Source of the DNA: JABDII01 sp041576235
Lineage (GTDB): Bacteria > Gemmatimonadota > Gemmatimonadetes > Gemmatimonadales > GWC2-71-9
Assembly: GCA_041576235.1 (NCBI GenBank)
Contig: JBFGLJ010000028.1
Span: 1-21,979, forward strand
Direction of reading: 5' to 3'
Length of the DNA: 21,979 nucleotides
In this document: piece after piece, positions 1-7,982 of the stretch
Layout: each line of letters starts with the position of its first letter
Numbering within the stretch: the first letter of the stretch is position 1
Made by a program: the position numbers and the translations under genes
The notes under the pieces: model-generated
What the model was told of the DNA's origin: nothing
Databases searched by the model: none
The model's input: only the letters and a program-made list of their open reading frames with translations

Positions 1-18
1 AACATGAGGCGTCCTTCC
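1..18 (-). CDS. 5' end of a further operon gene (possibly purK), with its RBS
   Basis: On the minus strand the purE stop (TAG, 21-19) is followed by a GGAAGGA ribosome-binding sequence (18-12), a 6-nt spacer and an ATG at 5-3; the window ends two bases later. The SD is one of the clearest in the window, so a gene very probably starts here. Only one codon is visible, so identity cannot be read from the sequence. purK, the ATP-dependent partner of PurE, often follows purE and is the natural guess, but that is inference from context only. Confidence 0.35.
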
Positions 19-522
19 CTAGGTGGAGGTGGTGGGATCGGGGAGGGTGATCAACCGGACTCGCTCGGCTTGGGCGCGCCGGAATTCCTCGAGGCGGTCT
101 CGAAGAGCAGGATCATTGAGGGCAAGGAGCGCCACCGCAAAGAGACCAGCGTTCTTGGCGCCGGCCTCGCCGATCGCGAACGTGGCAACGGGAATCCCCC
201 CCGGCATTTGCACAGTGGACAACAATGAGTCCAGGCCCTGGAGATGCCGGCTCGGCACCGGCACACCGAGGACGGGAAGCGTGGTCTTCGCCGCCAGCAC
301 CCCAGCCAGATGGGCGGCACCGCCGGCGCCGGCGATGATGCACTCGAGTCCCCGGTCGCGGGCTTCCGTGGCGTATGCCGCCGCGAGCTCGGGGGTCCGG
401 TGCGCCGACAGCACCCTGGCTTCGACCGGCACCCCGAACTCACGGAGGGCGGTTACCGCCCGCTCCATGATCGGCCAGTCCGAGTCGCTCCCCATGATGA
501 CTCCTACCCGCGGCTTTCCCAT
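19..522 (-). CDS. purE: N5-carboxyaminoimidazole ribonucleotide mutase (PurE)
   Basis: PurE interconverts N5-CAIR and CAIR in de novo purine synthesis in the cytosol, normally after the ATP-dependent carboxylase PurK. The 167-residue product has the usual length of class I PurE. It shows the phosphate-binding GSDSDW near residues 11-16, the SAHRTP motif with His41, and the glycine-rich AGAGGAAHL stretch at about 64-72. The ATG at 522-520 gives the standard N-terminus with GVIMGSDSDW. It lies 85 nt after the GNAT gene, the largest gap within the operon, and is followed 13 nt later by another start codon with a good SD. A direct CAIR synthase of class II is less likely, but the class cannot be settled without seeing whether purK follows. 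Confidence 0.97.
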   Translation of the reverse strand: MGKPRVGVIMGSDSDWPIMERAVTALREFGVPVEARVLSAHRTPELAAAYATEARDRGLECIIAGAGGAAHLAGVLAAKTTLPVLGVPVPSRHLQGLDSLLSTVQMPGGIPVATFAIGEAGAKNAGLFAVALLALNDPALRDRLEEFRRAQAERVRLITLPDPTTST

Positions 523-607
523 CCCGTTCGCATCTCCGTTGTGTGCGTTGTTGGCTTGCCGCGCGGAATAAGGAGGGCCTCGTTCGTTTTGGCAACCCAG
601 GAGTGGC

Positions 608-1165
608 TCATGTGATCGGCTGAACCTGGTACTCGAACAGGGGCCGGGTCCGCGATACGCCCATGTCGGCGCGGACGCTCCCTACTTTCAGGCAGCCCAT
701 CTTCACGTAGAACCCCGCTGCGTGGGGGTCGGAGTCGACGAGGAGCCGGGTGCCCGCCGGCCGTCTTGCCTGGATGCTCCTGATGGCATCGGCGAAGAGC
801 AGCCGTCCGATGCCACGACCCATGACCCGGGGGCGAACCCAAAGATGCTCGAGCGACCACCGCGTGTCCTGGTCCGCAAGCGCATAGAAACCGAGAATCT
901 CGCCGGCGACGGAACCGGGTGCGGGACGGCGCGCCACCGAGACGACCAGGTGAGAAAGGTCGCTGGGGCGGAGGGTGAGTTCCTCGCGCCACGCGGCGAG
1001 CCACGCCTCGGGGTAGCCCCAGTGTGCCTTTGCCAGGTGGGCGATCCGGGTGAGTTCCTCGGTGTCCTCGACGGTGGCCGGCGCGAGTTGGCATTCCGAG
1101 GGAGGGGGTGCCGCCTCCTGGGCGGCGCTCGGCCGCGGGCGGGCCTCTGGGGCGGGGCCGCTCAC
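608..1165 (-). CDS. GNAT family N-acetyltransferase
   Basis: The product (185 residues) is a putative acetyl-CoA-dependent acyltransferase of the GNAT fold; its substrate is unknown. After an Ala/Pro-rich N-terminal tail (about 1-24) the fold begins near CQLAPATVEDTEEL. Acetyl-CoA motif A is visible as HLWVRPRVMGRGIGRLLF (about 107-124) with the R-x-x-G-x-G/A signature, followed by a DPHAAGFYVKMG segment (about 146-157) typical of the last strands of GNAT enzymes. The start is a GTG at 1165-1163 whose bases overlap the ppdK stop in a GTGA, indicating translational coupling. No ATG is available before the domain. Its place between ppdK and purE does not by itself reveal a purine role; it could modify a protein or a small molecule. 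Confidence 0.88.
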   Translation of the reverse strand: MSGPAPEARPRPSAAQEAAPPPSECQLAPATVEDTEELTRIAHLAKAHWGYPEAWLAAWREELTLRPSDLSHLVVSVARRPAPGSVAGEILGFYALADQDTRWSLEHLWVRPRVMGRGIGRLLFADAIRSIQARRPAGTRLLVDSDPHAAGFYVKMGCLKVGSVRADMGVSRTRPLFEYQVQPIT

Positions 1166-3828
1166 AACGTCGCCTTGGTGCGGTCCATGGTCCCGCGAGC
1201 CGCCAAGGCGGCCTGTGCGGCGGCCAAACGCGCGATGGGCACCCGGTAGGGGGAGCAGGAGACGTAGTTGAGGCCCAGACTATCACAGAAGGCGACCGAC
1301 GAGGGTTCTCCTCCGTGCTCGCCGCAGATCCCGACCTTGAGATCCGGCCGTGCCTTCCGGCCCAGTTCGACGCCCATCTGCACCAGACGCCCCACCCCCT
1401 CCTGGTCGAGCACCTGAAAGGGATCGGCGTCGATGATCTGGGCGTCGAGATAGAAGGGGAGAAACCGGCCCGCGTCGTCGCGGGAGAGTCCCCAGGTGGT
1501 TTGCGTCAGATCATTGGTGCCGAAGGAGAAGAAGTCTGCCTCGCGTGCAATCGCGTCTGCGGTGAGGGCGGCGCGCGGCAGTTCGATCATTGTCCCCAAG
1601 AGATAGCCGACTTCCACACCCCGCTCGGCCATGACCGCCGCCGCCGTTGCGCGCACGATCTCCGCCTGCTTTCTGAACTCGGCGACCGAGGCGGTCAAGG
1701 GGATCATGATCTCGGGCATCACCTGGCCTTGCCGCTCCCGAATGGTGCATGCCGCCTCGAAGATGGCCCTCACCTGCATGGCGGGGATTTCCGGAAAGAG
1801 GATGGCCAACCGGCATCCCCTGAAGCCCAACATGGGATTGACTTCGCTCAGGCCATCGACAATGCGGCGCATGTCGGCCGGACTCTTGCCCAATTCCCTG
1901 GCCAGCGCCGAAACTTCGTCCGGATTGGTGGGCAGAAATTCATGAAGTGGTGGATCCAGGAGGCGGATGGTGACCGGTAGTCCCTCCATGGCCCTGAAGA
2001 TGCCCTCGAAATCCGACCGCTGCATGGGAAGGAGTTTCGCGAGTGCTCGTTGCCGCCCAGCCGCGTCCTGCGCCACGATCATTTGCCGCATGGCCTGGAG
2101 CCGGGTGCCTTCGAAGAACATGTGTTCGGTGCGACAGAGGCCAATGCCCTCCGCCCCGAATTCTCGGCCTCGGTGCGCATCGGCCGGGGTATCCGCATTC
2201 ACGCGCACCTTGAGGTGGCGCAGTTCATCGGCCCAGGCCATGAGGCGACCGAAGCTGGGGCTCAGCGACGGCGGCACCAGGGTCGCCTTGCCGGCAAAGA
2301 CCTGACCGCGAGTCCCATCGATGGTGATCCACTCGCCTTCGCGCACGGCTCGCCCGTCGACGGAGAACGTCCCGGCCGTCGCGTCCACGGTCATCCCGTG
2401 GGCCCCGGCCACGCACGGCTTGCCCATGCCCCGGGCCACGACCGCGGCGTGAGAGGTCATCCCACCCCTGGCCGTGAGAATCGCCTTCGCCGCGACCATC
2501 CCGTGGAAATCCTCCGGACTGGTCTCGCGGCGCACCAGAATTACGGAGTCGCCTTGGCGGCCCTGGGCTTCGGCTCGGTCGGCGTCGAACACAACGGTCC
2601 CGCTAGCGGCTCCGGGGGACGCCGGCAGTCCGGAGGTGAGCACGTCCAGCTCGACGGCGGGGTCGATCGTAGGGTGAAGCAGTTGGTCGAGGTCATTCGG
2701 CGGGATTCGCGCGACCGCCTCTTTCTCGCTGATCATGCCTTCATCGACCATGGCGCACGCGATTTCAACTGCCGCCTGTCCGGTACGCTGCGCACGGCGG
2801 GTCTGGAGCATGTAGAGGGTACCGCGCTCAATGGTGAATTCCATGTCTTGGACGTCGCGGAAGTGTCGTTCAAGCCTGGTGGCCATGCGTTCGAGCTCGG
2901 CATAGGTCTCGGGTTGGACCTCGCGAAGCGCCGAGATCGGTTGTGGATTGCGCGATCCCGACACGACATCTTCACCCTGCGCGTTGAGTAAGAACTCTCC
3001 GTACAGCACCTTATCGCCGGTGGAAGGGTCGCGGGTGAATGCGACGCCGGTTCCCGAGTCCTCGCCCAAATTGCCGTAGACCATCGCCATAATGTTGACG
3101 GCCGTTCCCATCGTGTCGGGGATGTCGTGGAGCCGCCGGTAGTCGATGGCCCGTTTGGTGTTCCAGCTCTTGAACACCGCCGCAATCGCAGCCCAGAGTT
3201 GCTCTGCGGGGTCTTCAGGAAACCTCTGTCCGGACTCCCGCTCGATGAGTGCTTTGAACTCCGAGACCAGCGCCTGGAGATCCGCAAGCGGCAGGTCGAT
3301 TTCACGGGTCACGCTACCGGCGCGCTTGCGAGCCTCCAGCCGTTCCTCGAACGGTTCCTTCGGGGCCCCATGGACCACATGACCGAACATCTGGACGAAC
3401 CGCCGGTAGCTGTCCCAGGCAAACGCGGGGTTCTGGCTGTCCTCCTGGAGGCCCTCGACGGTCTCATCGTTGAGGCCGAGGTTGAGAATGGTCTCCATCA
3501 TGCCGGGCATCGAAACCGCGGCTCCTGACCGCACGGAGACCAGCAGGGGTTTGGTGCGTCCTCCAAACTGGCGGCGGGTGGCTGCCTCGAGGCGGTGCAA
3601 GGCCGTCTCTAGGTGAGTCCGCAGGCGGGCCGGGAACGATCCCGTCTCGAGGTACGTGTGGCATAGGGAACTCGAAATGGTGAAACCGGGCGGTACCGAA
3701 ATGCCGATATTCGTCATTTCGGCCAGCCCGGCCCCTTTGCCGCCCAGAATGTCCTTCATGGCAGCGGTGCCGTCGGCGTGGCCCTGTCCAAAGAACGAAA
3801 CGAGGGGATGCGTGAATGAGGTCGTCAT
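1162..3828 (-). CDS. ppdK: Pyruvate, phosphate dikinase
   Basis: PPDK reversibly converts pyruvate, ATP and phosphate to PEP, AMP and pyrophosphate. The 888-residue product has full family length and order: N-terminal ATP-binding domain (GGKGAGLAEM at 29-38, VSVRSGAAVSMPGMM at 97-111), central phosphohistidine domain with GGMTSHAAVVARG and catalytic His460 (Thr458 is the position phosphorylated in plant PPDK), and C-terminal PEP/pyruvate barrel with GFRGCRL (668-674), FGTNDLTQ (769-776) and the GICGEHGG loop with Cys835. The ATG at 3828 overlaps the purF stop in an ATGA. The frame stays open for 81 more codons upstream, but that part is the antiparallel-free overlap with purF coding DNA and lacks any family similarity, so it is not used. 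PPDK in a purine operon is unusual; see findings. Confidence 0.97.
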   Translation of the reverse strand: MTTSFTHPLVSFFGQGHADGTAAMKDILGGKGAGLAEMTNIGISVPPGFTISSSLCHTYLETGSFPARLRTHLETALHRLEAATRRQFGGRTKPLLVSVRSGAAVSMPGMMETILNLGLNDETVEGLQEDSQNPAFAWDSYRRFVQMFGHVVHGAPKEPFEERLEARKRAGSVTREIDLPLADLQALVSEFKALIERESGQRFPEDPAEQLWAAIAAVFKSWNTKRAIDYRRLHDIPDTMGTAVNIMAMVYGNLGEDSGTGVAFTRDPSTGDKVLYGEFLLNAQGEDVVSGSRNPQPISALREVQPETYAELERMATRLERHFRDVQDMEFTIERGTLYMLQTRRAQRTGQAAVEIACAMVDEGMISEKEAVARIPPNDLDQLLHPTIDPAVELDVLTSGLPASPGAASGTVVFDADRAEAQGRQGDSVILVRRETSPEDFHGMVAAKAILTARGGMTSHAAVVARGMGKPCVAGAHGMTVDATAGTFSVDGRAVREGEWITIDGTRGQVFAGKATLVPPSLSPSFGRLMAWADELRHLKVRVNADTPADAHRGREFGAEGIGLCRTEHMFFEGTRLQAMRQMIVAQDAAGRQRALAKLLPMQRSDFEGIFRAMEGLPVTIRLLDPPLHEFLPTNPDEVSALARELGKSPADMRRIVDGLSEVNPMLGFRGCRLAILFPEIPAMQVRAIFEAACTIRERQGQVMPEIMIPLTASVAEFRKQAEIVRATAAAVMAERGVEVGYLLGTMIELPRAALTADAIAREADFFSFGTNDLTQTTWGLSRDDAGRFLPFYLDAQIIDADPFQVLDQEGVGRLVQMGVELGRKARPDLKVGICGEHGGEPSSVAFCDSLGLNYVSCSPYRVPIARLAAAQAALAARGTMDRTKATL

Positions 3829-5219
3829 ACGGGTGAAGACGTGAGCGGTGTGGCGTGCCGGTGATCCGCGAGACGTTCGGAGATCGTGGTCGGGTATTGG
3901 TTGGAGAAGCAGGCGTGGCAATAGCCTGAGGCTCCGCCGGCCGCCTGCAGCATGCCTGTGAGTGAGAGGTACTCGAGCGAGTCGACCTCGAGGTGGCGGC
4001 GGATGTCCTCGAGCGAATGAGTTGCCGCGATCAGTTCGTCGCGGGTCGGCGTGTCGATGCCGTAATGACACGGGCCGATGATGGGCGGCGAGCCGAGGCG
4101 AAGGTGCACCTCTCGCGCTCCGGCGGCACGGATCAATTGGACCAGTCCCTTGCTCGTGGTCCCCCGCACCAGGCTGTCATCGATGACGGCCACGGACTTG
4201 CCGGCGATCACTTCGCGGACCGGATTGAACTTGATGCGCACCTTGGCGACCCGGTGCGCTGCCGACGGGTGGATGAACGTCCGTCCGACATAATGGTTGC
4301 GGATCAGCCCGTGTTCGAGCTTGATGCCGGCCACCTCGGAGAATCCGAGGGCCATGGCATTGGCGCTGTCGGGAACGCTGAACACGACATCGGCGTTCGG
4401 GACGGGACATTCTCGGGCGAGTTGCCGGCCCAGCTCTCTACGCACGCGGTCCACGGAGTGACCAAAAACCGAACTGTCGGGACGTGAGAAATACACCAAC
4501 TCGAAGACGCACCGGCTGATGGGTCTCGGCCTCAGGTTCGGGAGTGACTCGACGTCTCCGTCGGTGATTCTCACGAGCTCGCCGGGCTCGAGTTCCCGGT
4601 AATTCGTTGCTCCAAGCAGGTCGAAGGCGCAGGTCTCCGAGGCGACGATCGCGGCGTCGCCGAGTCGGGCCAGGAAGAGCGGCCGGAAGCCCCGTCCATC
4701 GACGGCGGCGTAAAGGATCTGGCCCATCCCGATCACCAGACTGTACGCTCCCTCCACCTGCTCGAGCGCGTGACGGATCTGCTCCTCGGGAGTGCCCGCC
4801 TCGGACCGGGCGATCAGGTGGACCAGGACTTCCGTGTCCGTCGAGGTGGAGAAGATGGTTCCGCGATCAACCAAGTCCTGCTTAAGATCCGGCGCGTTGG
4901 TGAGATTGCCGTTGTGGGACACGGTGAGCGGGCTGCCGCGATAGTTGACCAGTGACGGCTGGGCGTTGGCGAGCACGGTGCTTCCCGTCGTGGAGTATCG
5001 CGTATGACCGACCGCGACATCGCCGAGCAAGCTATCGAGCACCGCATCGGGGAACGTCTCCGACACGAGACCCATACCCCGATGCGCGTGCGCGCCACCA
5101 TCGCGATCGATGGTGACGACCCCGGCGCTCTCTTGCCCCCTGTGCTGAAGCGCATACAGCGCCAGGTAGGCAATCCGGGCTGCCTCAGCGGAACCCGAAA
5201 CGGCAACCACTCCGCACAT
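3825..5219 (-). CDS. purF: Amidophosphoribosyltransferase (PurF), iron-sulfur type
   Basis: PurF makes 5-phosphoribosylamine from PRPP and glutamine, the committed step of purine synthesis, releasing pyrophosphate. The 464-residue product begins Met-Cys-Gly-Val-Val, so removal of Met exposes the N-terminal nucleophile Cys2 of the Ntn glutaminase domain (about 2-230). The phosphoribosyltransferase half carries the PRPP loop VAVIDDSLVRGTTS (343-356). Four cysteines (237, 384, 434, 437) sit in contexts matching the [4Fe-4S] ligands of Bacillus subtilis PurF, but the N-terminal propeptide of that enzyme is missing. The start is fixed by Cys2 and by a G-rich SD (GGGGGAGGGG) just upstream; purL ends 3 nt before. 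Its stop overlaps the ppdK start (ATGA). Regulation by nucleotide feedback is expected from the family but not visible. Confidence 0.97.
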   Translation of the reverse strand: MCGVVAVSGSAEAARIAYLALYALQHRGQESAGVVTIDRDGGAHAHRGMGLVSETFPDAVLDSLLGDVAVGHTRYSTTGSTVLANAQPSLVNYRGSPLTVSHNGNLTNAPDLKQDLVDRGTIFSTSTDTEVLVHLIARSEAGTPEEQIRHALEQVEGAYSLVIGMGQILYAAVDGRGFRPLFLARLGDAAIVASETCAFDLLGATNYRELEPGELVRITDGDVESLPNLRPRPISRCVFELVYFSRPDSSVFGHSVDRVRRELGRQLARECPVPNADVVFSVPDSANAMALGFSEVAGIKLEHGLIRNHYVGRTFIHPSAAHRVAKVRIKFNPVREVIAGKSVAVIDDSLVRGTTSKGLVQLIRAAGAREVHLRLGSPPIIGPCHYGIDTPTRDELIAATHSLEDIRRHLEVDSLEYLSLTGMLQAAGGASGYCHACFSNQYPTTISERLADHRHATPLTSSPV

Positions 5220-5222
5220 CGT

Positions 5223-7586
5223 TTACGCCCCTCCCCCCAAGGACCTCCCCGCCGGGCCGGGCTGGCTCATTCGGCGCGGGATCGCAGTGAAATACCGTTC
5301 ACGGAGTCGACTCACGTCCCAGCTGAGGGTGCGGTCGGAGAGGCGAATCGTCAGGGCTGCCCGCTCACCGCGCGCTGGTCCCGATGGCTCCCCCTCCCCC
5401 TCCCCCCGCCCCACTCTCCCCAGACGCACCGCCGTGACCCCGCTCTCGCGTGCCAGGTCCAACACCGCTCGCTCATCGTCCGGGCAGCAGGACACCACGG
5501 CCCGCGCGCATCCCTCGCCGAACAGACACTGGGCATCGTTTCGTCCGTTGTACAGGCCTCGGGCATCGATGTCGATTGCAAACCCGCCGCCATGCGGTCC
5601 ACCCATCGCGGTCTCGGCCAGGGCCACGGCCAGGCCGCCGTCCGAACAGTCGTGGGCGGAGGACCAGAGCCGGCGTTTTGCGCCCTGGAGCAGGACCCGC
5701 TGCAGGCGCAACTCGGCGTCGAGGTCGACCGGTGCCGGCTCGCCTCCCACAAACTGAAGCACCTCCGCCCAATAGGCCGAACCGCCGAGCCGTCCATGCG
5801 GGTCCTCGCCCGCGAGGAGCAGCACGCGATCCCCGCACCGGCGCACATGGCTCCCGACTCGGTCATCGATGTGGTGCAGGAGTCCAACCATCCCAATCGT
5901 GGGCGTCGGGTCGATGGCCCCTGCCGGACTCTCATTGTAGAACGAGACATTCCCGCCCGTGACCGGCGTATTGAATGCGCGGCACGCGTCGGCGATGCCA
6001 CGGCATGCTTCCCGAAATTGATAGAAGATCTCCGGGCGCTCCGGATTCCCGAAGTTCAAGCAATCGGTCACGCCGAGCGGAGTTGCCCCGGTACAGGCTA
6101 TGTTCCGCGCGGCTTCGGCCACGGCCGCCTTGCCGCCTTCGTAGGGGTCCAGCGCAACGAGCCGCGCGTTGGTGTCGACGGTGACGGCAAGGGCAAAGTC
6201 GGTCTCGTCGATCCGGACGACGCCCGCATCACCGCCCGGTCCGATGAGCGTTGCCGCTCGAACGGTGGAGTCGTACTGCTCGTAGGCCCACTGCTTGCTT
6301 GCGATGGACGGGCTATCGAGGAGAATCTCGAGGCCGCGCTCGGCATCAGGCTCCCGGCCGGTTGGGGGCGCGCTGCACCGTCGCTCTGCGGCGGCCGGCG
6401 ACTCCCGAGCCTCAGGTTCATAAACCGGACACTCGGAGATCAACCGGCCGCCGGGAATGGCCGCCACGACCGCATCGCCGTGCCGGACCCGGTACAGGCC
6501 ATCGTTCGTGACCCGACCGATCGCGGTGGCCGTGAGGTCCCACCGCCGGCAGACCTCCTGGACCCGATCGACCATCGCGGGCTCGGCCACGACCAACATC
6601 CGCTCCTGCGACTCCGAGAGCAGAATCTCATACGGCGTCATCCCCGGCTCGCGGGTCGGCACGAGCGCGGTGTCGATGTCCACTCCAACCCCGCCGCGGG
6701 CTGCCATTTCGGCCGAGGAACTCGTCAGACCAGCTGCTCCCATGTCTTGGATGGCGACGATGAGCCGGCGCTCGATGAGCTCGAGGCTTGCCTCGAGCAG
6801 GAGTTTTTCGGTGAACGGGTCGCCGACCTGGACCTGGGGCCGCCGGGCCTCGCTTTCGGCCGTGAGTTCCTCAGACGCGAAACTGGCCCCGTGGATACCG
6901 TCGCGTCCGGTACGGGCTCCAACGACGAGTAAGACGTTCCCGATCCCCTCCGCTTTCGCGTGCATGAGGGCATCGGCTCGGAGCAGGCCGACGCACATGG
7001 CATTGACGAGGGGGTTTCCCGTGTAGGTGTCTGAAAAGACGACCTCTCCCCCGAGCATCGGGATCCCGACACAATTGCCGTAGTCGCCGATCCCGCGGAC
7101 GGCGCCGGCGAAGAGATATCGATTGCGCGGTTCATGAAGGGGCCCGAAGCGAATGCTGTTGAGCAATGCGATCGGCCGGGCCCCCATGGTGAACACGTCG
7201 CGGAGAATGCCGCCCACTCCTGTGGCGGCTCCCTGGTAGGGCTCGACCGCGGTCGGATGGTTGTGCGATTCGATCTTGAAGGCGACGGCCCAGCCATCAG
7301 GCAGCGCCAGCACCCCGGCGTTCTCGCCCGGCCCCTGCAGCACGTGCTCCCCCGTGGTCGGCAGCGTTCCGAGCACGGACTTGGAATGCTTGTAGGAGCA
7401 GTGTTCTGACCAGAGGGCTGAGAAAATGCCGAGTTCGGTCACGGTCGGGGTGCGGCCGAGCATGTCACGTATCCGGTCGTACTCGCCGGATGAGAGGTTA
7501 TGCTCTCGGACCAGGGCCTCGTCCACCACCGGTTCCCCTGGCAGCGCGCTGGCCTCGGTGGCGGGGGAGATGGATGTGGGAGGCAT
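5223..7586 (-). CDS. purL: Phosphoribosylformylglycinamidine synthase, PurL subunit
   Basis: PurL is the ATP-using synthase subunit that converts FGAR to FGAM with ammonia delivered by PurQ and with PurS as bridging subunit. The 787-residue product is of the small PurL type, not the 1,300-residue fused enzyme. It shows LGIFSALWSEHCSYKHSK with His62 near the N-terminus, ESHNHPTAVEPYQGAATGVGG (about 106-126) for nucleotide binding, and a GGNVSFYNES segment in the second AIRS-like half. The ATG at 7586 is preferred; the frame continues 75 codons upstream over the zinc-ribbon gene with no similarity. A GTG immediately precedes this ATG, so the exact start is uncertain by one codon. Near the C-terminus a Gly/Glu/Arg-rich linker (VGRGEGEGEPSGP) is encoded by a G-run tract. 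PurF follows after 3 nt. Confidence 0.96.
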   Translation of the reverse strand: MPPTSISPATEASALPGEPVVDEALVREHNLSSGEYDRIRDMLGRTPTVTELGIFSALWSEHCSYKHSKSVLGTLPTTGEHVLQGPGENAGVLALPDGWAVAFKIESHNHPTAVEPYQGAATGVGGILRDVFTMGARPIALLNSIRFGPLHEPRNRYLFAGAVRGIGDYGNCVGIPMLGGEVVFSDTYTGNPLVNAMCVGLLRADALMHAKAEGIGNVLLVVGARTGRDGIHGASFASEELTAESEARRPQVQVGDPFTEKLLLEASLELIERRLIVAIQDMGAAGLTSSSAEMAARGGVGVDIDTALVPTREPGMTPYEILLSESQERMLVVAEPAMVDRVQEVCRRWDLTATAIGRVTNDGLYRVRHGDAVVAAIPGGRLISECPVYEPEARESPAAAERRCSAPPTGREPDAERGLEILLDSPSIASKQWAYEQYDSTVRAATLIGPGGDAGVVRIDETDFALAVTVDTNARLVALDPYEGGKAAVAEAARNIACTGATPLGVTDCLNFGNPERPEIFYQFREACRGIADACRAFNTPVTGGNVSFYNESPAGAIDPTPTIGMVGLLHHIDDRVGSHVRRCGDRVLLLAGEDPHGRLGGSAYWAEVLQFVGGEPAPVDLDAELRLQRVLLQGAKRRLWSSAHDCSDGGLAVALAETAMGGPHGGGFAIDIDARGLYNGRNDAQCLFGEGCARAVVSCCPDDERAVLDLARESGVTAVRLGRVGRGEGEGEPSGPARGERAALTIRLSDRTLSWDVSRLRERYFTAIPRRMSQPGPAGRSLGGGA
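5390..5421 (-). other. G-run tract with G-quadruplex potential inside purL
   Basis: On the coding (minus) strand there are five runs of four to six Gs separated by one to six bases, within codons for the Gly/Glu-rich linker near the PurL C-terminus. Such spacing fits the usual intramolecular G-quadruplex rule on the mRNA-like strand. It lies about 170 nt upstream of the purF start. Whether it folds or has a role is not shown by the sequence. Confidence 0.4.
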
Positions 7587-7626
7587 CACGGTCGCAAGCC
7601 CGCGCGCGGTGGCACTCCGCCCCAGG

Positions 7627-7953
7627 TCACTCGCCGTCCTTGGATCCGCGGAGGCTCGCCGCGATGTCCCGGAACACGCGGCCGATGACGCCGGTGTCTG
7701 CCTTGGCCGTGAGCGCTTCGAGCTCGCCCGCATCGAGCCAAATGCCTCCGCACGCGGGGCATCGCTCGATCTGGATGCCCTCGAACGACTCGGTCGCAAT
7801 GTCGTGCCCATCCTTGGGGCACTTCAGGTAGTGCGACTGTCGCTCGGCGGCGGCGGCTTCTGCCGCCCGTCTCCTGCGCTGCTGTTCGAGGAGTTCGGCT
7901 TCCTGGCGCGCAAAGTACTCGTCCTCGTTCTTGCTGGGTTTGTCTGCTGGCAT
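7627..7953 (-). CDS. Small TFIIB-type zinc-ribbon protein of unknown function
   Basis: The 108-residue product has a charged, Gln/Arg/Ala-rich helical N-terminus (about 10-40, likely a coiled helix), followed by a zf-TFIIB-type ribbon. Cys45 lies in CPKDGH, and Cys65 and Cys68 lie in CPACGG, followed by the family's IWLDAGELEAL signature at 71-81. The expected second cysteine of the first knuckle is Asp48; Cys45 and His50 may complete the site instead. The ATG at 7953 is the only start that leaves the preceding gene intact; longer forms have no similarity. It sits 29 nt after the BamE-like gene and 40 nt before purL. Members of this family are uncharacterised; a role in purine synthesis or as an accessory metal-binding factor is speculation. 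Confidence 0.82.
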   Translation of the reverse strand: MPADKPSKNEDEYFARQEAELLEQQRRRRAAEAAAAERQSHYLKCPKDGHDIATESFEGIQIERCPACGGIWLDAGELEALTAKADTGVIGRVFRDIAASLRGSKDGE

Positions 7954-7982
7954 AGTGCATCCGTCTGGAGTCGAATGGTGAG

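Noticed and set aside
3829..4071. N-terminal extension of PPDK by 81 residues
   Set aside because: The extra residues are Arg/Pro/His rich, fall inside purF, and the true PPDK N-terminus starts at the ATG at 3828 with an ATGA overlap.
5004..6932. A 642-codon open frame on the plus strand across purF/purL
   Set aside because: It lies opposite clear purF and purL coding sequence, has no recognisable domain, and is the kind of antisense opening common in high-GC genes.
7587..7811. N-terminal extension of PurL by 75 residues
   Set aside because: It would read through the zinc-ribbon gene in another frame and lacks PurL similarity; the ATG at 7586 gives a normal N-terminus.
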